Shown one piece after another: positions 1-8,519 of a stretch of 64,000 bases of DNA; position 1 is the stretch's first letter; each line of letters begins with the position of its first letter. Made by a program: the position numbers and the translations under genes. Location: assembly GCA_945861275.1 (NCBI GenBank), contig CAMATZ010000006.1, positions 1-64,000 on the forward strand, written 5' to 3'. The DNA comes from Bordetella parapertussis. GTDB lineage: Bacteria; Pseudomonadota; Gammaproteobacteria; Burkholderiales; SG8-41. The notes beneath the pieces are model-generated. The model ran no database searches. It saw only the letters and a program-made list of their open reading frames with translations, and was not told where the DNA came from.

Positions 1-226
1 TGCCGATCAGGCCGGTGGCCCCAGGCCGGTTGTCGATGACAAACGTCTGGCCGAGGGCTTCGTTGAGTTTGGCGCCGATGGCGCGGCCGGTAATATCAGA
101 GCCGCCGCCGGGCGGGTAGGGCACCACCATGCGCACCGGTCGCGAAGGATATTTTTCCGCAGCGTGGGCGCACACGGTTGTGCCCAAGGCGGCGATCATC
201 AACAGGCAATGCATAAAACGATGCAT
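1..226 (-). CDS. Tripartite tricarboxylate transporter substrate-binding protein (Bug/TctC family), N-terminal part
   Basis: The ATG at 226-224 opens a frame that runs off the left edge. It begins with a hydrophobic signal peptide ending near CAHAAEKYP, followed by the Bug signature RPVRMVVPYPPGGGSD and VIDNRPGA. Bug proteins are periplasmic solute receptors, most for carboxylates and many orphaned from a TctAB permease. Only about 75 of the usual 320 residues are present, so the ligand cannot be guessed. It is one of five Bug genes in the window, and the DUF3047 gene lies behind it on the same strand. Confidence 0.9.
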   Translation of the reverse strand, partial: MHRFMHCLLMIAALGTTVCAHAAEKYPSRPVRMVVPYPPGGGSDITGRAIGAKLNEALGQTFVIDNRPGATGLIG

Positions 227-285
227 GATTTTACCCTGGCAAATAATGGCAATCAGCTTACCACGCGCGCGGCATCCGTCGTTTC

Positions 286-1038
286 TCAGCGCTTGCCCGC
301 GCGCCTGAAGACGATATCGCCGTAATAGGCCAGCGTACTCTCGCCGGTGTTGTCGGTATCGGTCATTACCGCCACCGAGGTGATGCGCCCGGGCTCTTCG
401 CCGAACGCCCGCCGGTAGTCGTCCACGACGTTGCGCAGCCGGTCTTGCCATATGCCCACGTTGCGTGCGCCGGATTCTGCAACAATCATCTTGATACGCG
501 AGGTATGCAAATTGGGTAGCACAGTATTAACCGGCGCGCGGTTTTCCCAGATATACATCAGTGTCGCATAGGGCATGCTCTGGCGGGTCAGCAGCCGCAC
601 GTTGTCGAAAAACATGCGTTCATCCAGCGGCAGCGCATCGACATCGCCGGCAAAAGTGACCACCACACGCACTGGGGAATCCTCCAGATGCCGGGTGCGG
701 TTGTCGGCGGACTTGATGAGCGCGGTGGTTTTCCATTGCCACGCCAGCAGCGGAAAGTCGCGCGGATCAATATCGAGCCTATGCACCAGCCCCGACGCCG
801 ACGCATCGGCATGCGCTTTCACCACGGTGCGGCCGTTGTATTCGACCAGCTTGTATTGCGTGGGCTTCTTGAATTTGGACAGCGTCCAGCGCCGCCAGCC
901 GTCGGGCAAGGTCGCTTCGTCGGCAGGCCTGTTCTTGGAAAAAATTTTGACGTACGGCAGTGCAATATCCACCGCATCGTCGCGCGTCGAAGCGCAACCG
1001 GCAAGCAGTAGCATGGCCATGATGGCTGCAATACGCAA
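286..1038 (-). CDS. DUF3047 domain lipoprotein
   Basis: The 250-residue product starts with a lipoprotein signal (AIMAMLLLAGCAST) whose lipobox Cys is near residue 15, so it should be a membrane-anchored periplasmic protein. The rest matches the DUF3047 pattern: a WKTTALIKSADNRT segment, VRVVVTFAGD, LMYIWENRAP, and a C-terminal VAVMTDTDNTGES. No enzyme function is known to me for this family. A clear paralogue lies at 46714-47460 in the arsenosugar-type cluster; the two share the SASGL, FPLLAWQWK-type and TDTDNTGES blocks. This copy has no obvious partner. Confidence 0.82.
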   Translation of the reverse strand: MRIAAIMAMLLLAGCASTRDDAVDIALPYVKIFSKNRPADEATLPDGWRRWTLSKFKKPTQYKLVEYNGRTVVKAHADASASGLVHRLDIDPRDFPLLAWQWKTTALIKSADNRTRHLEDSPVRVVVTFAGDVDALPLDERMFFDNVRLLTRQSMPYATLMYIWENRAPVNTVLPNLHTSRIKMIVAESGARNVGIWQDRLRNVVDDYRRAFGEEPGRITSVAVMTDTDNTGESTLAYYGDIVFRRAGKR

Positions 1039-1149
1039 CGAACTCCTCCAGCACCTGCGTTTTGTGATATTTGCGGCTGATTCTAATCAACTTCACCAGC
1101 GTGCGCGGATACCGCGCATTAATATCACATAACTATTTGTTTTTATTTG

Positions 1150-2541
1150 CTATTTTTTAACGATCATTTCGCGCGCCAAAGGCGGATTGGCGGCGAAATA
1201 GCGTTTAATGCCGGCGAAAATAGCTTCCGCCATTTTGGTTTGATAGGCGTCATCGTTAAGGCGGCGTTCTTCATCGGGATTGGTGATAAACGCGGTTTCC
1301 ACCAATATCGAGGGAATGTCGGGCGATTTGAGTACCGCGAATCCGGCTTGCTCAACGTGGTTTTTGTGCAGCTTGTTGATGCCGCCGATTTCACCGAGTA
1401 CCGCTTTGGCGAGTTTCAGACTGTCATTGATGGTGGCGGTTTGCGACAGATCGAACAAGGTCTGCTTGAGAAAAGGATCGGGCACGTCAAGGTTGACGCC
1501 GCCGATCAAATCCGCCTCGTTTTCCTTGCGCGCCAGCCAGTTGGCGGCGGCGGAGGTTGCACCACGTTCCGACAATGCGAACACCGACGAGCCGCGCGCA
1601 TCGGGCCGCGTAAAGGCGTCTGCATGCACCGACACGAATAAATCCGCATTGGCGCGGCGCGCTTTGATCACGCGCGCGTGCAGCGGCATGAAATAATCGC
1701 CGTCGCGCACCAGCAGCGCGCGCATGTTGGGCTCTTGCTGGATGCGCTCTTTCAGTTTGCGCGAGATGGCGAGCGTGACGTTCTTTTCCCAGGTGCCGTT
1801 GCTGCCGCGCGCGCCGGGGTCTTCGCCGCCATGCCCGGGGTCGATGGCAATGATAAGGGTGCGCGCCGGCAACAGACGGCGCGGTTCGGCCCGGGAAACT
1901 TTTTCGCCTTTTTCACCTTTGTCCCCCTTGTCGGCCGTGCGCGCGGTTTTGTCAGGTACGGCCTGCGTCTCCACCGGTGCGCTGGCAGCGGGCGCGGGCG
2001 CCACCGGCGATTCCGCCGGACGTTCGAGATTTTCCAGCAGCGTCAGCAGCGGATCGGGCGGTTCCAGCGGGTAAATGTCCAGTGCCAGCCGGTGCGCGTA
2101 GCCCGCCACCGGCGGGAGTGCGAAAACCTGCGGTTTGACGCCGGCTTTGAGATCAAACACCAGCCGCACCACGCCCGGCTTGAATTGGCCGATGCGTACG
2201 GATTTTACATACGGATCATGCGCGCCGATTTTTTCGGCAAGGCCGGTCAGCGCGGCGTTGATAGCGACGTTTTCAAGATCGACCACCAGACGTTCGGGAT
2301 TTTTCAGGCTCATCACCTGATGCCGTATCATCTGCGGCGATTCGAGCGTCACGCGGGTGTAATCCGCGGCAGGCCACACGCGCACCGCAGCGATGCGCAC
2401 TTCGGCGAACGCCGTGGCGGCGTAGCCAAGGCACGCCAGCACAATCAGGCAAAGAATGAAGGTCTCAAACACCGACGCGCCCGGACGCCAGGATGACGTG
2501 CGGGAATCGCGCGATATTAGGTTTGAATCCTTTTCAAACAA
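1150..2541 (-). CDS. amiC: N-acetylmuramoyl-L-alanine amidase AmiC
   Basis: Periplasmic zinc amidase that cleaves the peptide from N-acetylmuramic acid during daughter-cell separation. The 463-residue protein has a hydrophobic leader (residues about 27-46), an AMIN domain (about 47-155; VRIAAVRVWPAADYTRVTLE), a Pro/Ala and Lys/Glu-rich linker, and an Amidase_3 domain from about 228. Zinc and catalytic residues are visible in IAIDPGHGGEDPG, the Glu of WEKNVTLA, SVHADAF and LVETAFITNPDEE. The start codon lies inside the end of tsaE (25-nt overlap), the common tsaE-amiC operon arrangement, which implies coupled translation. Confidence 0.95.
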   Translation of the reverse strand: MFEKDSNLISRDSRTSSWRPGASVFETFILCLIVLACLGYAATAFAEVRIAAVRVWPAADYTRVTLESPQMIRHQVMSLKNPERLVVDLENVAINAALTGLAEKIGAHDPYVKSVRIGQFKPGVVRLVFDLKAGVKPQVFALPPVAGYAHRLALDIYPLEPPDPLLTLLENLERPAESPVAPAPAASAPVETQAVPDKTARTADKGDKGEKGEKVSRAEPRRLLPARTLIIAIDPGHGGEDPGARGSNGTWEKNVTLAISRKLKERIQQEPNMRALLVRDGDYFMPLHARVIKARRANADLFVSVHADAFTRPDARGSSVFALSERGATSAAANWLARKENEADLIGGVNLDVPDPFLKQTLFDLSQTATINDSLKLAKAVLGEIGGINKLHKNHVEQAGFAVLKSPDIPSILVETAFITNPDEERRLNDDAYQTKMAEAIFAGIKRYFAANPPLAREMIVKK

Positions 2542-2975
2542 GATGCTCCAGCCTCCGAGTCAGCGAAGATCGACACGTTTCTTCCCGTACCCGCTACATG
2601 CAACACAATCCTCAGGTCCGCCGGGGGCAACCCCTCAGCTTTTTCCGGCCACTCCACAAGACACACTGCCTGCGGGTTGAAATACTCCCTGAAGCCGGAT
2701 TCATTGAATTCTTGTGGGTCAATGAACCTATAAAAATCAAAGTGATACAAGTATAACCTAGAATCTTCATAAACTTCAACCAAGGTGAAAGTAGGGCTTT
2801 TCACCCGGCCTTGATAGTCCAGACCGCGCAGCACCCCGCGCGCTAGGGTGGTTTTGCCCGCCCCCAATTCGCCGACGAGATAGATCACCATGCCCGGCGT
2901 GAGTCTGGCTGCCAGTGCCTGCCCCAAGGCCAGCGTGTCGGCTTCAGCGGGAAGCGAGCGGTGCATCTCGGTCAT
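2517..2975 (-). CDS. tsaE: tRNA threonylcarbamoyladenosine biosynthesis ATPase TsaE
   Basis: P-loop ATPase that works with TsaB and TsaD in making t6A37 of ANN-decoding tRNAs. The 152 residues match the family size. The Walker A motif GELGAGKTTLARG lies at about 38-50, followed by VKSPTFTLVEVYE and the HFDFYRF segment with the conserved Asp. It overlaps amiC by 25 nt downstream and is separated from divergent queG by only 11 bp, so the two promoters must overlap the opposite coding sequences. Confidence 0.96.
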   Translation of the reverse strand: MTEMHRSLPAEADTLALGQALAARLTPGMVIYLVGELGAGKTTLARGVLRGLDYQGRVKSPTFTLVEVYEDSRLYLYHFDFYRFIDPQEFNESGFREYFNPQAVCLVEWPEKAEGLPPADLRIVLHVAGTGRNVSIFADSEAGASCLKRIQT

Positions 2976-2986
2976 ATACTCAGCCT

Positions 2987-4084
2987 ATGGAAAACCCAGG
3001 TAATTCCCGCAAGGCCGATCTCGCCACGCTCGCACGCGACATCAAATGCTGGGCGCGCGAACTGGGGTTTCAGCAGACCGGTATCGCCGATTGTGATTTG
3101 TCAGCGGCGGAACCGCGTCTGCTGGCATGGCTGGAAAAGGGCTGGCACGGGGACATGGATTATATGGCACGTCACGGCATCGCCCGCAGCCGCCCGCACG
3201 TGCTGCAACCGGGAACGCTGCGTGTGATTTCCGCGCGCATGGATTATTTGCCCGATGGCGCGCGTGCGGTCGAGGATGTGCTCAGCGAGCCGGATCGCGC
3301 CTGCATCGCGCGCTATGCGCTGGGGCGCGATTATCACAAGGTGTTGCGGGGGCGGCTGCAGCAGCTGGCATATCAAATCACTGCCGCCGTCGGCGAATTT
3401 CAATACCGCGTGTTCACCGACACCGCGCCGGTGATGGAAGTCGAACTCGCGGTGAAAGCGGGCCTCGGCTGGCGCGGCAAACACACGCTGTTGTTGAGCC
3501 GCGAGGCGGGCTCGTATTTTTTTCTCGGCGATATCTATACCGATCTGCCGCTGCCGGTGGACGCGCCACAAGGCGAACACTGCGGCACCTGCAGCAAATG
3601 CATCAGCGTGTGTCCGACGCAGGCCATCGTCGCGCCCTATCAGCTGGACGCGCGACGTTGTATTTCGTATCTCACCATTGAACACAAAGGCAGCATTCCG
3701 CCGGCGCTGCGCCCGCTGATCGGCAACCGCGTCTATGGTTGCGACGATTGTCAGATGGTGTGCCCGTGGAACCGTTTCGCACAAGTGAGCGGCGAAACGG
3801 ATTTTGCCGTGCGCAACGGGCTGGACAATGCAACGCTGGTGGAATTGTTTGCGTGGAGCGAGAGTGATTTCAACAGCAAGCTCGCGGGCAGCGCGATTCG
3901 ACGCATTGGCTATGAGCGGTGGTTACGCAATCTGGCGGTGGGGATGGGCAACGCCTTACGTACGCTGGGTGAATCGGGCGAAGTGGCTGCGGCGCGGGCT
4001 ATAATGGATGCGTTACGAATGCGTGCGGCGCATCCATCCGCGCTGGTGCGTGAGCATGTGGCGTGGGCGCTGGCACAGATGTAA
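2987..4084 (+). CDS. queG: Epoxyqueuosine reductase QueG
   Basis: Cobalamin- and 4Fe-4S-dependent enzyme that reduces epoxyqueuosine to queuosine in tRNA. I take the ATG at 2987 (MENPGNSRKAD, 365 residues); the frame is open further upstream but would enter the divergent tsaE. The two ferredoxin-type Cys clusters are CGTCSKCISVCP and CDDCQMVCP; other family blocks are the FTDTAPVME segment and GWRGKHTLLL. The C-terminus carries a HEAT-like tail (REHVAWALAQM). It is followed after 92 bp by the first cupin gene. Confidence 0.96.
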   Translation: MENPGNSRKADLATLARDIKCWARELGFQQTGIADCDLSAAEPRLLAWLEKGWHGDMDYMARHGIARSRPHVLQPGTLRVISARMDYLPDGARAVEDVLSEPDRACIARYALGRDYHKVLRGRLQQLAYQITAAVGEFQYRVFTDTAPVMEVELAVKAGLGWRGKHTLLLSREAGSYFFLGDIYTDLPLPVDAPQGEHCGTCSKCISVCPTQAIVAPYQLDARRCISYLTIEHKGSIPPALRPLIGNRVYGCDDCQMVCPWNRFAQVSGETDFAVRNGLDNATLVELFAWSESDFNSKLAGSAIRRIGYERWLRNLAVGMGNALRTLGESGEVAAARAIMDALRMRAAHPSALVREHVAWALAQM

Positions 4085-4176
4085 AAGTTTCAATTAATAC
4101 AACCTCAGGAGATTACGTTCATGAAACACTTGCACGCACTCGCAACTTTACTTTCGCTGACCGCCAGGGTGACATT

Positions 4177-4566
4177 ATGACCGCCGCCGTTTTTCCCAAC
4201 CGTGTCCACTACATCAACCACGAAAAGACCGCCGCCACAATGGTTAAGGGCGGGCGTGTTATCGAAGATGAAGGCTTGACCGTCATCGCTAATCGTGGCA
4301 TGCAGCGCGGCTCGGAAATGCACGCCATGACCAATCACGTCTTTATCATCGTCGATGGCGAGGCGGAATTTGTCACCGGTGGCACGATGATCGATCCCAA
4401 GGAAATCTCTCCGGGGCAGACGCGTGGCAAAGGCATAGAGGGCGGCGTGTCCCATCATTTAAGCAAGGGCGACGTGATCACCATTCCGGCCAACACACCG
4501 CATTGGTGGAAGGACACCTCAAAGACCGGCTCAATCGGTTATTACGCGGTGAATTTCGCGCAGTAG
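4177..4566 (+). CDS. Cupin-domain protein, copy 1, with frameshifted signal peptide
   Basis: The body (FPNRVHYINHEK onward) is nearly identical to the cupin at 5719-6165, with the same cupin blocks GSEMHAMTNHVFIIVDGEAE and IPANTPHWW. The ribosome site and MKHLHALATLLSL leader that copy 2 uses are also present at 4121, but the distance from that ATG to the shared FPN codon is 71 nt instead of 72. The leader frame therefore stops at TGA 4178-4180. That stop overlaps ATG 4177 (ATGA), from which a leaderless 129-residue cupin could be made by coupled reinitiation. The likely reading is a one-base deletion that turned an exported protein cytoplasmic or dead. Confidence 0.75.
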   Translation: MTAAVFPNRVHYINHEKTAATMVKGGRVIEDEGLTVIANRGMQRGSEMHAMTNHVFIIVDGEAEFVTGGTMIDPKEISPGQTRGKGIEGGVSHHLSKGDVITIPANTPHWWKDTSKTGSIGYYAVNFAQ

Positions 4567-4632
4567 ACAACGCGCCTGTCCCAGGGGCGATGGGCGCGGC
4601 TTTTCCCCAGAGGAAGGTGATACTGGGGTGCG

Positions 4633-5115
4633 CTAGCGCTCCGGGAAAACTGAAAGGTCGGTGATGAGCGGGAGTTTCGCCGTGCGCGCGGCCTTGACCA
4701 GCGCCGAGTCGAGCGTCGCCAGCGGCAGCTTGCGGCGGCGCGCTAGTTCGAAGTAAACGGCGTCGTAGGGGGTGAGTTGGTGGCCGGCCGCAAGCTCATT
4801 CAGTTCGATGACGGATGGCATTTCATAGTCGATCCGCAGCGGGAGGCCGTCCGCGTTCGCGAGCACTGCGCGGCGTTGCTCTTCATTCATGCGTTTACGG
4901 CGCTCGGCATTGATCACTGCGCTGACCAGTTCGGGACGCCATAGCGCCGGGACCCAGATCTCGGCCCGACCGAGCGTTCCCGCCAATCGGGCGCAGAATT
5001 CGCTCGCCTCGTCCTCGATGTACCAGGGCACGCACACCGAGCAATCGACGACGAACGCATCGGGGAGATAAACAGCCGCAGGCTCGCGTAGCCTGGGCGT
5101 TCGCCGCGGCTTCAA
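4633..5115 (-). CDS. VapC-like PIN-domain toxin
   Basis: Putative ribonuclease toxin of a type II pair. The 160-residue protein shows the PIN acidic residues: Asp in FVVDCSVCVPW, Glu in RPELVSAV, Asp in LTPYDAVYFELA and Asp in LATLDSALVKAA. The start is TTG 5115, overlapping the antitoxin stop as TTGA; no in-frame ATG lies before the first catalytic Asp, so TTG with translational coupling is the best start. It sits between the two duplicated cupin genes and reads against them. Confidence 0.88.
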   Translation of the reverse strand: MKPRRTPRLREPAAVYLPDAFVVDCSVCVPWYIEDEASEFCARLAGTLGRAEIWVPALWRPELVSAVINAERRKRMNEEQRRAVLANADGLPLRIDYEMPSVIELNELAAGHQLTPYDAVYFELARRRKLPLATLDSALVKAARTAKLPLITDLSVFPER

Positions 5116-5360
5116 TACCTGCGGCCTTCGTCGATCAACTGCCTGATCGTAACGCTACCACCCAATGTTATTCCTTTGCGCAGCCGCTTCATTTCGGCGA
5201 GCCACTGCTCGCCGGTTTTCGTGGACTGGGCGGGCGCGACGGGCGTGAGCACTGCCACCGGACGGCCGTGACGGGTGATCGTGACAGCCTCACCCTTCTC
5301 AACCTCGTCCAACAATTGCGACAACTGGGTCTTGGCCTGGAAGGCGCCGACGGTCTTCAT
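5112..5360 (-). CDS. Phd/YefM-type antitoxin of the VapC-like toxin
   Basis: The 82-residue product (start ATG 5360, MKTVGAFQAKTQLSQLLDEV) has the Phd/YefM DNA-binding N-terminus, including GEAVTITRHGRPVAVL, followed by a basic, flexible toxin-binding tail. An ATG-less extension to 5405 is possible but lacks family similarity. The stop overlaps the toxin start by 4 nt. A palindrome just upstream (5377-5388) fits autorepression by the complex. Confidence 0.9.
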   Translation of the reverse strand: MKTVGAFQAKTQLSQLLDEVEKGEAVTITRHGRPVAVLTPVAPAQSTKTGEQWLAEMKRLRKGITLGGSVTIRQLIDEGRRY

Positions 5361-5376
5361 ATGAACCTTGTCTAAA

Positions 5377-5399
5377 CTGGTCAACCAGATTGCAGTATA
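5377..5399 (-). promoter_or_regulatory. Probable operator and -10 element of the toxin-antitoxin operon
   Basis: Read on the minus strand, a TATACT hexamer (5399-5394) is followed by the palindrome CTGGTTGACCAG (5388-5377), then the antitoxin start 17 nt on. Arms CTGGT/ACCAG flank a 2-nt centre. The position suits autorepression. I see no convincing -35 at the ideal spacing, so the promoter call is inference. Confidence 0.45.
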
Positions 5400-5718
5400 G
5401 CGCAAACTGCGGTGTCACCGGCAGCGTGCCGCAACGCAGCCGCGCGCGCGGCAATTTCGCACTTTCGCAGCGAACAGCGCACGCGTCGTGCGGCGCCGAA
5501 GACCTGATCGCAGGAAGTGGAAAGGCTCGGGGCGAATTGCCCCCTTGACCTATCGTGTTGCATAAGTACAAGATGCAGCAGTACGCTGGCGGCACGATCC
5601 CGTTCGCAAAAGGCTAACGTGCGGCCAAAATCGATCCGCGATTATCACTGACGGAACGACACCCCATTTATTCAGGATAGACAACGTCAACACTGCTTAA
5701 CCTCAGGAGAGAATGCTC
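5400..5718. other. Intergenic region between antitoxin and second cupin gene
   Basis: About 320 bp between the divergent antitoxin and cupin genes. Apart from the cupin Shine-Dalgarno (AGGAG at 5705-5709) I recognise no gene, RNA or repeat. Short open frames here have no family features. Confidence 0.5.
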
Positions 5719-6165
5719 ATGAAACACGTGCTCGCACTCGCAACCTTGTTTTCGATGACTGCTTTGGTGACTTCAGTGAACGCCGGCGGATTTCCCAACC
5801 GTGTTCACTACATTAACCACGAGAAGACCACTGCCGCGATGTACAAAGGCGGACGTGTCATCGAAGACGAAGGTTTGATCGTCATCGCCAACCGTGCGGT
5901 GCAGCGCGGCGCGGAAATGCACGCAAACACCAACCACGTGTTCATCATCGTCGACGGTGAGGCGGAATTCGTCACCGGTGGCACGATCATCGATCCGAAG
6001 GAAATCCGTCCGGGGCAGATTCGTGGCACAGGCATTGAGGGCGGTGTGTCCCATCGCTTAAGCAAGGGCGTCGTGATTACCATCCCGGCCAACACGCCGC
6101 ACTGGTGGAAGGACACCTCGAAGACCGGCTCAGTGGGTTATTACGCGGTGAACTTCGAGCCGTAG
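5719..6165 (+). CDS. Exported cupin-domain protein, copy 2
   Basis: The 148-residue product has a signal peptide (MKHVLALATLFSMTALVTSVNA) and a single cupin barrel with the metal-site blocks GAEMHANTNHVFIIVDGEAE and IPANTPHWW. The start at 5719 is favoured over ATG 5713 because the AGGAGA-to-ATG spacing and the MKH leader are shared with copy 1 at 4121. Substrate unknown; single-domain cupins are often metal-dependent isomerases, dioxygenases or sugar binders. Copies 1 and 2 look like a recent tandem duplication with a toxin-antitoxin pair between them. Confidence 0.87.
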   Translation: MKHVLALATLFSMTALVTSVNAGGFPNRVHYINHEKTTAAMYKGGRVIEDEGLIVIANRAVQRGAEMHANTNHVFIIVDGEAEFVTGGTIIDPKEIRPGQIRGTGIEGGVSHRLSKGVVITIPANTPHWWKDTSKTGSVGYYAVNFEP

Positions 6166-6214
6166 ATAGCACTGCCCAAGGGCGGCTGGCGCGGTGGCGC
6201 GCCGGGACCAGCGA

Positions 6215-6481
6215 TCAACGCCGCTTGCTGCTCGAGGAAGAAGAACTCGACGACGAGGTGGATCGTGGCGGTGGCGGCGGCGTGTATGGCCGTGTTGCCT
6301 GGTTGCGCTGCTGCTGCAGGGTGCGGTTGACCTGATTGTTGTTCGCGGTCTGGCGCTGGGTCGTCTGCTGCTGGCGCTCTTTCTCAAACTTTTGCTGCTC
6401 TTTCTGATTGGCGGTTTGCGCCGCCGTTACCAAAGGCGCACCGGCAAGGGCTGCCACCGCGAGAATGCTGAAAAGTTTCAT
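6215..6481 (-). CDS. Small exported Gln/Ser-rich protein of unknown function
   Basis: The 88-residue product starts with a clear signal peptide (MKLFSILAVAALAGAPLVTAAQ). The mature part is low complexity: a Gln/Lys/Glu/Arg helix-prone stretch, a PPPPP block, ten consecutive Ser residues and a basic end (KRR). I do not recognise a family. It is convergent with the cupin gene, 49 bp apart. Composition suggests an extended or coiled periplasmic peptide; function cannot be inferred. Confidence 0.6.
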   Translation of the reverse strand: MKLFSILAVAALAGAPLVTAAQTANQKEQQKFEKERQQQTTQRQTANNNQVNRTLQQQRNQATRPYTPPPPPRSTSSSSSSSSSSKRR

Positions 6482-6734
6482 AACTGGGACTCCCTGCTGG
6501 TAAATAGTGACTGTGGTTCGCGCTCCCTGCAGTTCCGAGCAGCTTGGGTGGATTCTACCAATGCTGCAGTGCCATTGTCATCCCGGTCTATTCCATTAGG
6601 GTACCCGCGCGCCAGGTCTTTAAAAGCCTGTGCGCCGCGCATGCCTCTTGCGAGCGATAGCGGGCCCAAGTTAGCATGCGGCACTACCTGCTACTCCCGT
6701 CTGGTTGGACCCTGCCCGCACAAAGGAGCGTTCC

Positions 6735-8393
6735 ATGCGAACTATCGATGCCGTTGCGCAAATACTCAAGCGCGAGAATATTCATATCCTGCCGTCGTTC
6801 CCGACTACCGCCGTCATAGAAGCCGCCGCTGCGGCGGGTATCAAGCCCATCATTTGCCGGCAGGAGCGCGTCGGCCTCGGCATTGCCGACGGCTGGAGCC
6901 GCATCAAAAACGGCCAACCGCCCGGCGTGTTTGCGATGCAATATGGTCCCGGCGCCGAGAACGCTTACGCGGGTGTCGCCACCGCTTACTCCGATGCCGT
7001 TCCCCTGTTGCTGCTGCCGCTCGGCCACCCGCTCGATCGCGACCGCGTTTTTCCCAACTTTTCGTCGGTCAAATCGTACGAGTCGATCACCAAGTTCGCG
7101 GAGCAGGTCAATCAACCGCAGCGCGTGGGCGATACGCTGCGCAGGGCTTTTACGCAGTTGCGCTCGGGCAGGCCGGGCCCTGCGCTGGTGGAAATCCCCG
7201 TCGACGTCGGCAGCATGGAGGTGGATCCTGCAGTGGTGGAAAACTATCGTCCGGTGAAGATTGCCAGGGCGCAGGCCAATCCCGAAGAGGTGATGCGCGC
7301 TGCGAAAGCGCTGCTCGCCGCCAAGCGACCCGTCATTCAGGCAGGGCAGGGCGTGCTCTACGCAGAAGCGACAGCGGAATTGATCGAACTGGCTGAGCTG
7401 GTGCAGATCCCCGTCTACGCCACGCTCGCGGGCAAGAGCGCGTTCCCGGAATCGCACGCGCTGTCGCTGGGCAGCTCCGGTGGCGGGGCAATGAACGGCG
7501 CGGCCTATCACTTCATCAAGGAAGCCGACCTCGTGTTCGCGGCCGGGTCCTCGCTGTCGAAGCATGGCATGTCTACCAACATTCCCGGCGGCAAAGTCAT
7601 CATTCACAACGCGGCTGACACCATAGACCTCAACAAGGCGTACTACGCCGACTTTCCGATCCTCGGCGACGCCAAACTTGTGCTGCGGCAATTCATCGCA
7701 GCCTGCCGGGAATTGCTGGGGAATAAAGCGCGCGACGGCGCGGCAGTGCGGGCCGAAATCGCCAGCACGCGCGACGCCTGGCTGCAACAGTGGCTGCCCA
7801 AGCTGAACAGCAACGACGCGCCGATCAATCCGTACCGCGTGATTTCTGACTTCATGCAGGTGGTGGACCCCGACACCGCCATTGTCACCCACGATTCCGG
7901 CAGCCCGCGCTACCAGATGATGCCGTTCTATCGCGCAGGCGGACCGCGCTCGTACATCGGCTGGGGAAAATCGCACCAGTTGGGCACGGGGCTGGGCCTG
8001 ATGATGGGCGCGAAACTGGCCGCGCCGGAAAAATTCTGCGTGAACTTCATGGGCGACGCGGCGTTCGGCATGACCGGCCTGGACTTCGAGACCGCGGTGC
8101 GCTCGAGCATCCCCATCCTCACCATAGTGCTGAACAACAGCAGCATGGCGGTCGAGACGGAGCACATGAAGACCTCGCACGGCCTGTTCCGTACCCGCGA
8201 CCTGCAGGGCAACTACGCGGACATGGCCAAGGCCATGGGCGGCTGGTCGGAGTGTATCGCGGAGCCCGCGCAGATCAAGGACGCGATTGTGCGCGCACGT
8301 AAGGTCACCGAAAGCGGCAGAGCAGCGCTGCTGGAGTTCGTGACCACACAGGAAAACACGGTGTCCCATCAACTGGCGTTTCGTAACGCGTGA
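6735..8393 (+). CDS. Thiamine-pyrophosphate-dependent enzyme (acetolactate synthase-like)
   Basis: The 552-residue protein has the three-domain PYR-central-PP layout of the acetolactate synthase / benzoylformate decarboxylase superfamily. The TPP-activating Glu is in CRQERVGLGIADGW (about residue 44). The Mg-TPP motif is GDAAFGMTGLDFE with the closing NN of IVLNN (about 438-465). ATG 6735 follows AAAGGAG (6723-6729) at good distance; a TTG at 6705 is in frame but unsupported. It stands alone without an IlvH-type small subunit, so it is more likely a catabolic decarboxylase or lyase than biosynthetic IlvB. Substrate unknown. Confidence 0.85.
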   Translation: MRTIDAVAQILKRENIHILPSFPTTAVIEAAAAAGIKPIICRQERVGLGIADGWSRIKNGQPPGVFAMQYGPGAENAYAGVATAYSDAVPLLLLPLGHPLDRDRVFPNFSSVKSYESITKFAEQVNQPQRVGDTLRRAFTQLRSGRPGPALVEIPVDVGSMEVDPAVVENYRPVKIARAQANPEEVMRAAKALLAAKRPVIQAGQGVLYAEATAELIELAELVQIPVYATLAGKSAFPESHALSLGSSGGGAMNGAAYHFIKEADLVFAAGSSLSKHGMSTNIPGGKVIIHNAADTIDLNKAYYADFPILGDAKLVLRQFIAACRELLGNKARDGAAVRAEIASTRDAWLQQWLPKLNSNDAPINPYRVISDFMQVVDPDTAIVTHDSGSPRYQMMPFYRAGGPRSYIGWGKSHQLGTGLGLMMGAKLAAPEKFCVNFMGDAAFGMTGLDFETAVRSSIPILTIVLNNSSMAVETEHMKTSHGLFRTRDLQGNYADMAKAMGGWSECIAEPAQIKDAIVRARKVTESGRAALLEFVTTQENTVSHQLAFRNA

Positions 8394-8519
8394 TGCGCGG
8401 CTGCGGCTGGAGTTTCACAGTGGAAAGCCAACCGATATTTCCGGTGCTTAAGTGCTCATAGCCAAAATTCAGGCCCAAGTTCCCGTAAACATCTCAGTAC
8501 GCGGCGTGCGGCAACCGCA

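Noticed and set aside
4178-4180. TGA in the first cupin gene as a second selenocysteine codon
   Set aside because: Reading through it does not keep the cupin frame; the body lies in another frame, so it is a frameshift, not recoding. No SECIS-like hairpin follows.
5299-5595. 98-codon minus-strand frame upstream of the antitoxin
   Set aside because: Overlaps the antitoxin in another frame, with no family pattern; the antitoxin frame is clearly the real one.
6478-6684. 68-codon minus-strand frame before the TPP enzyme
   Set aside because: No ribosome site, no motif and no similarity that I can see; the 6482-6734 space is better read as divergent promoter DNA.
6684-8372. 562-codon open frame on the minus strand
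   Set aside because: It is the exact antisense of the TPP enzyme gene; composition is Arg/His-rich with no domain pattern, as expected from high-GC third positions.
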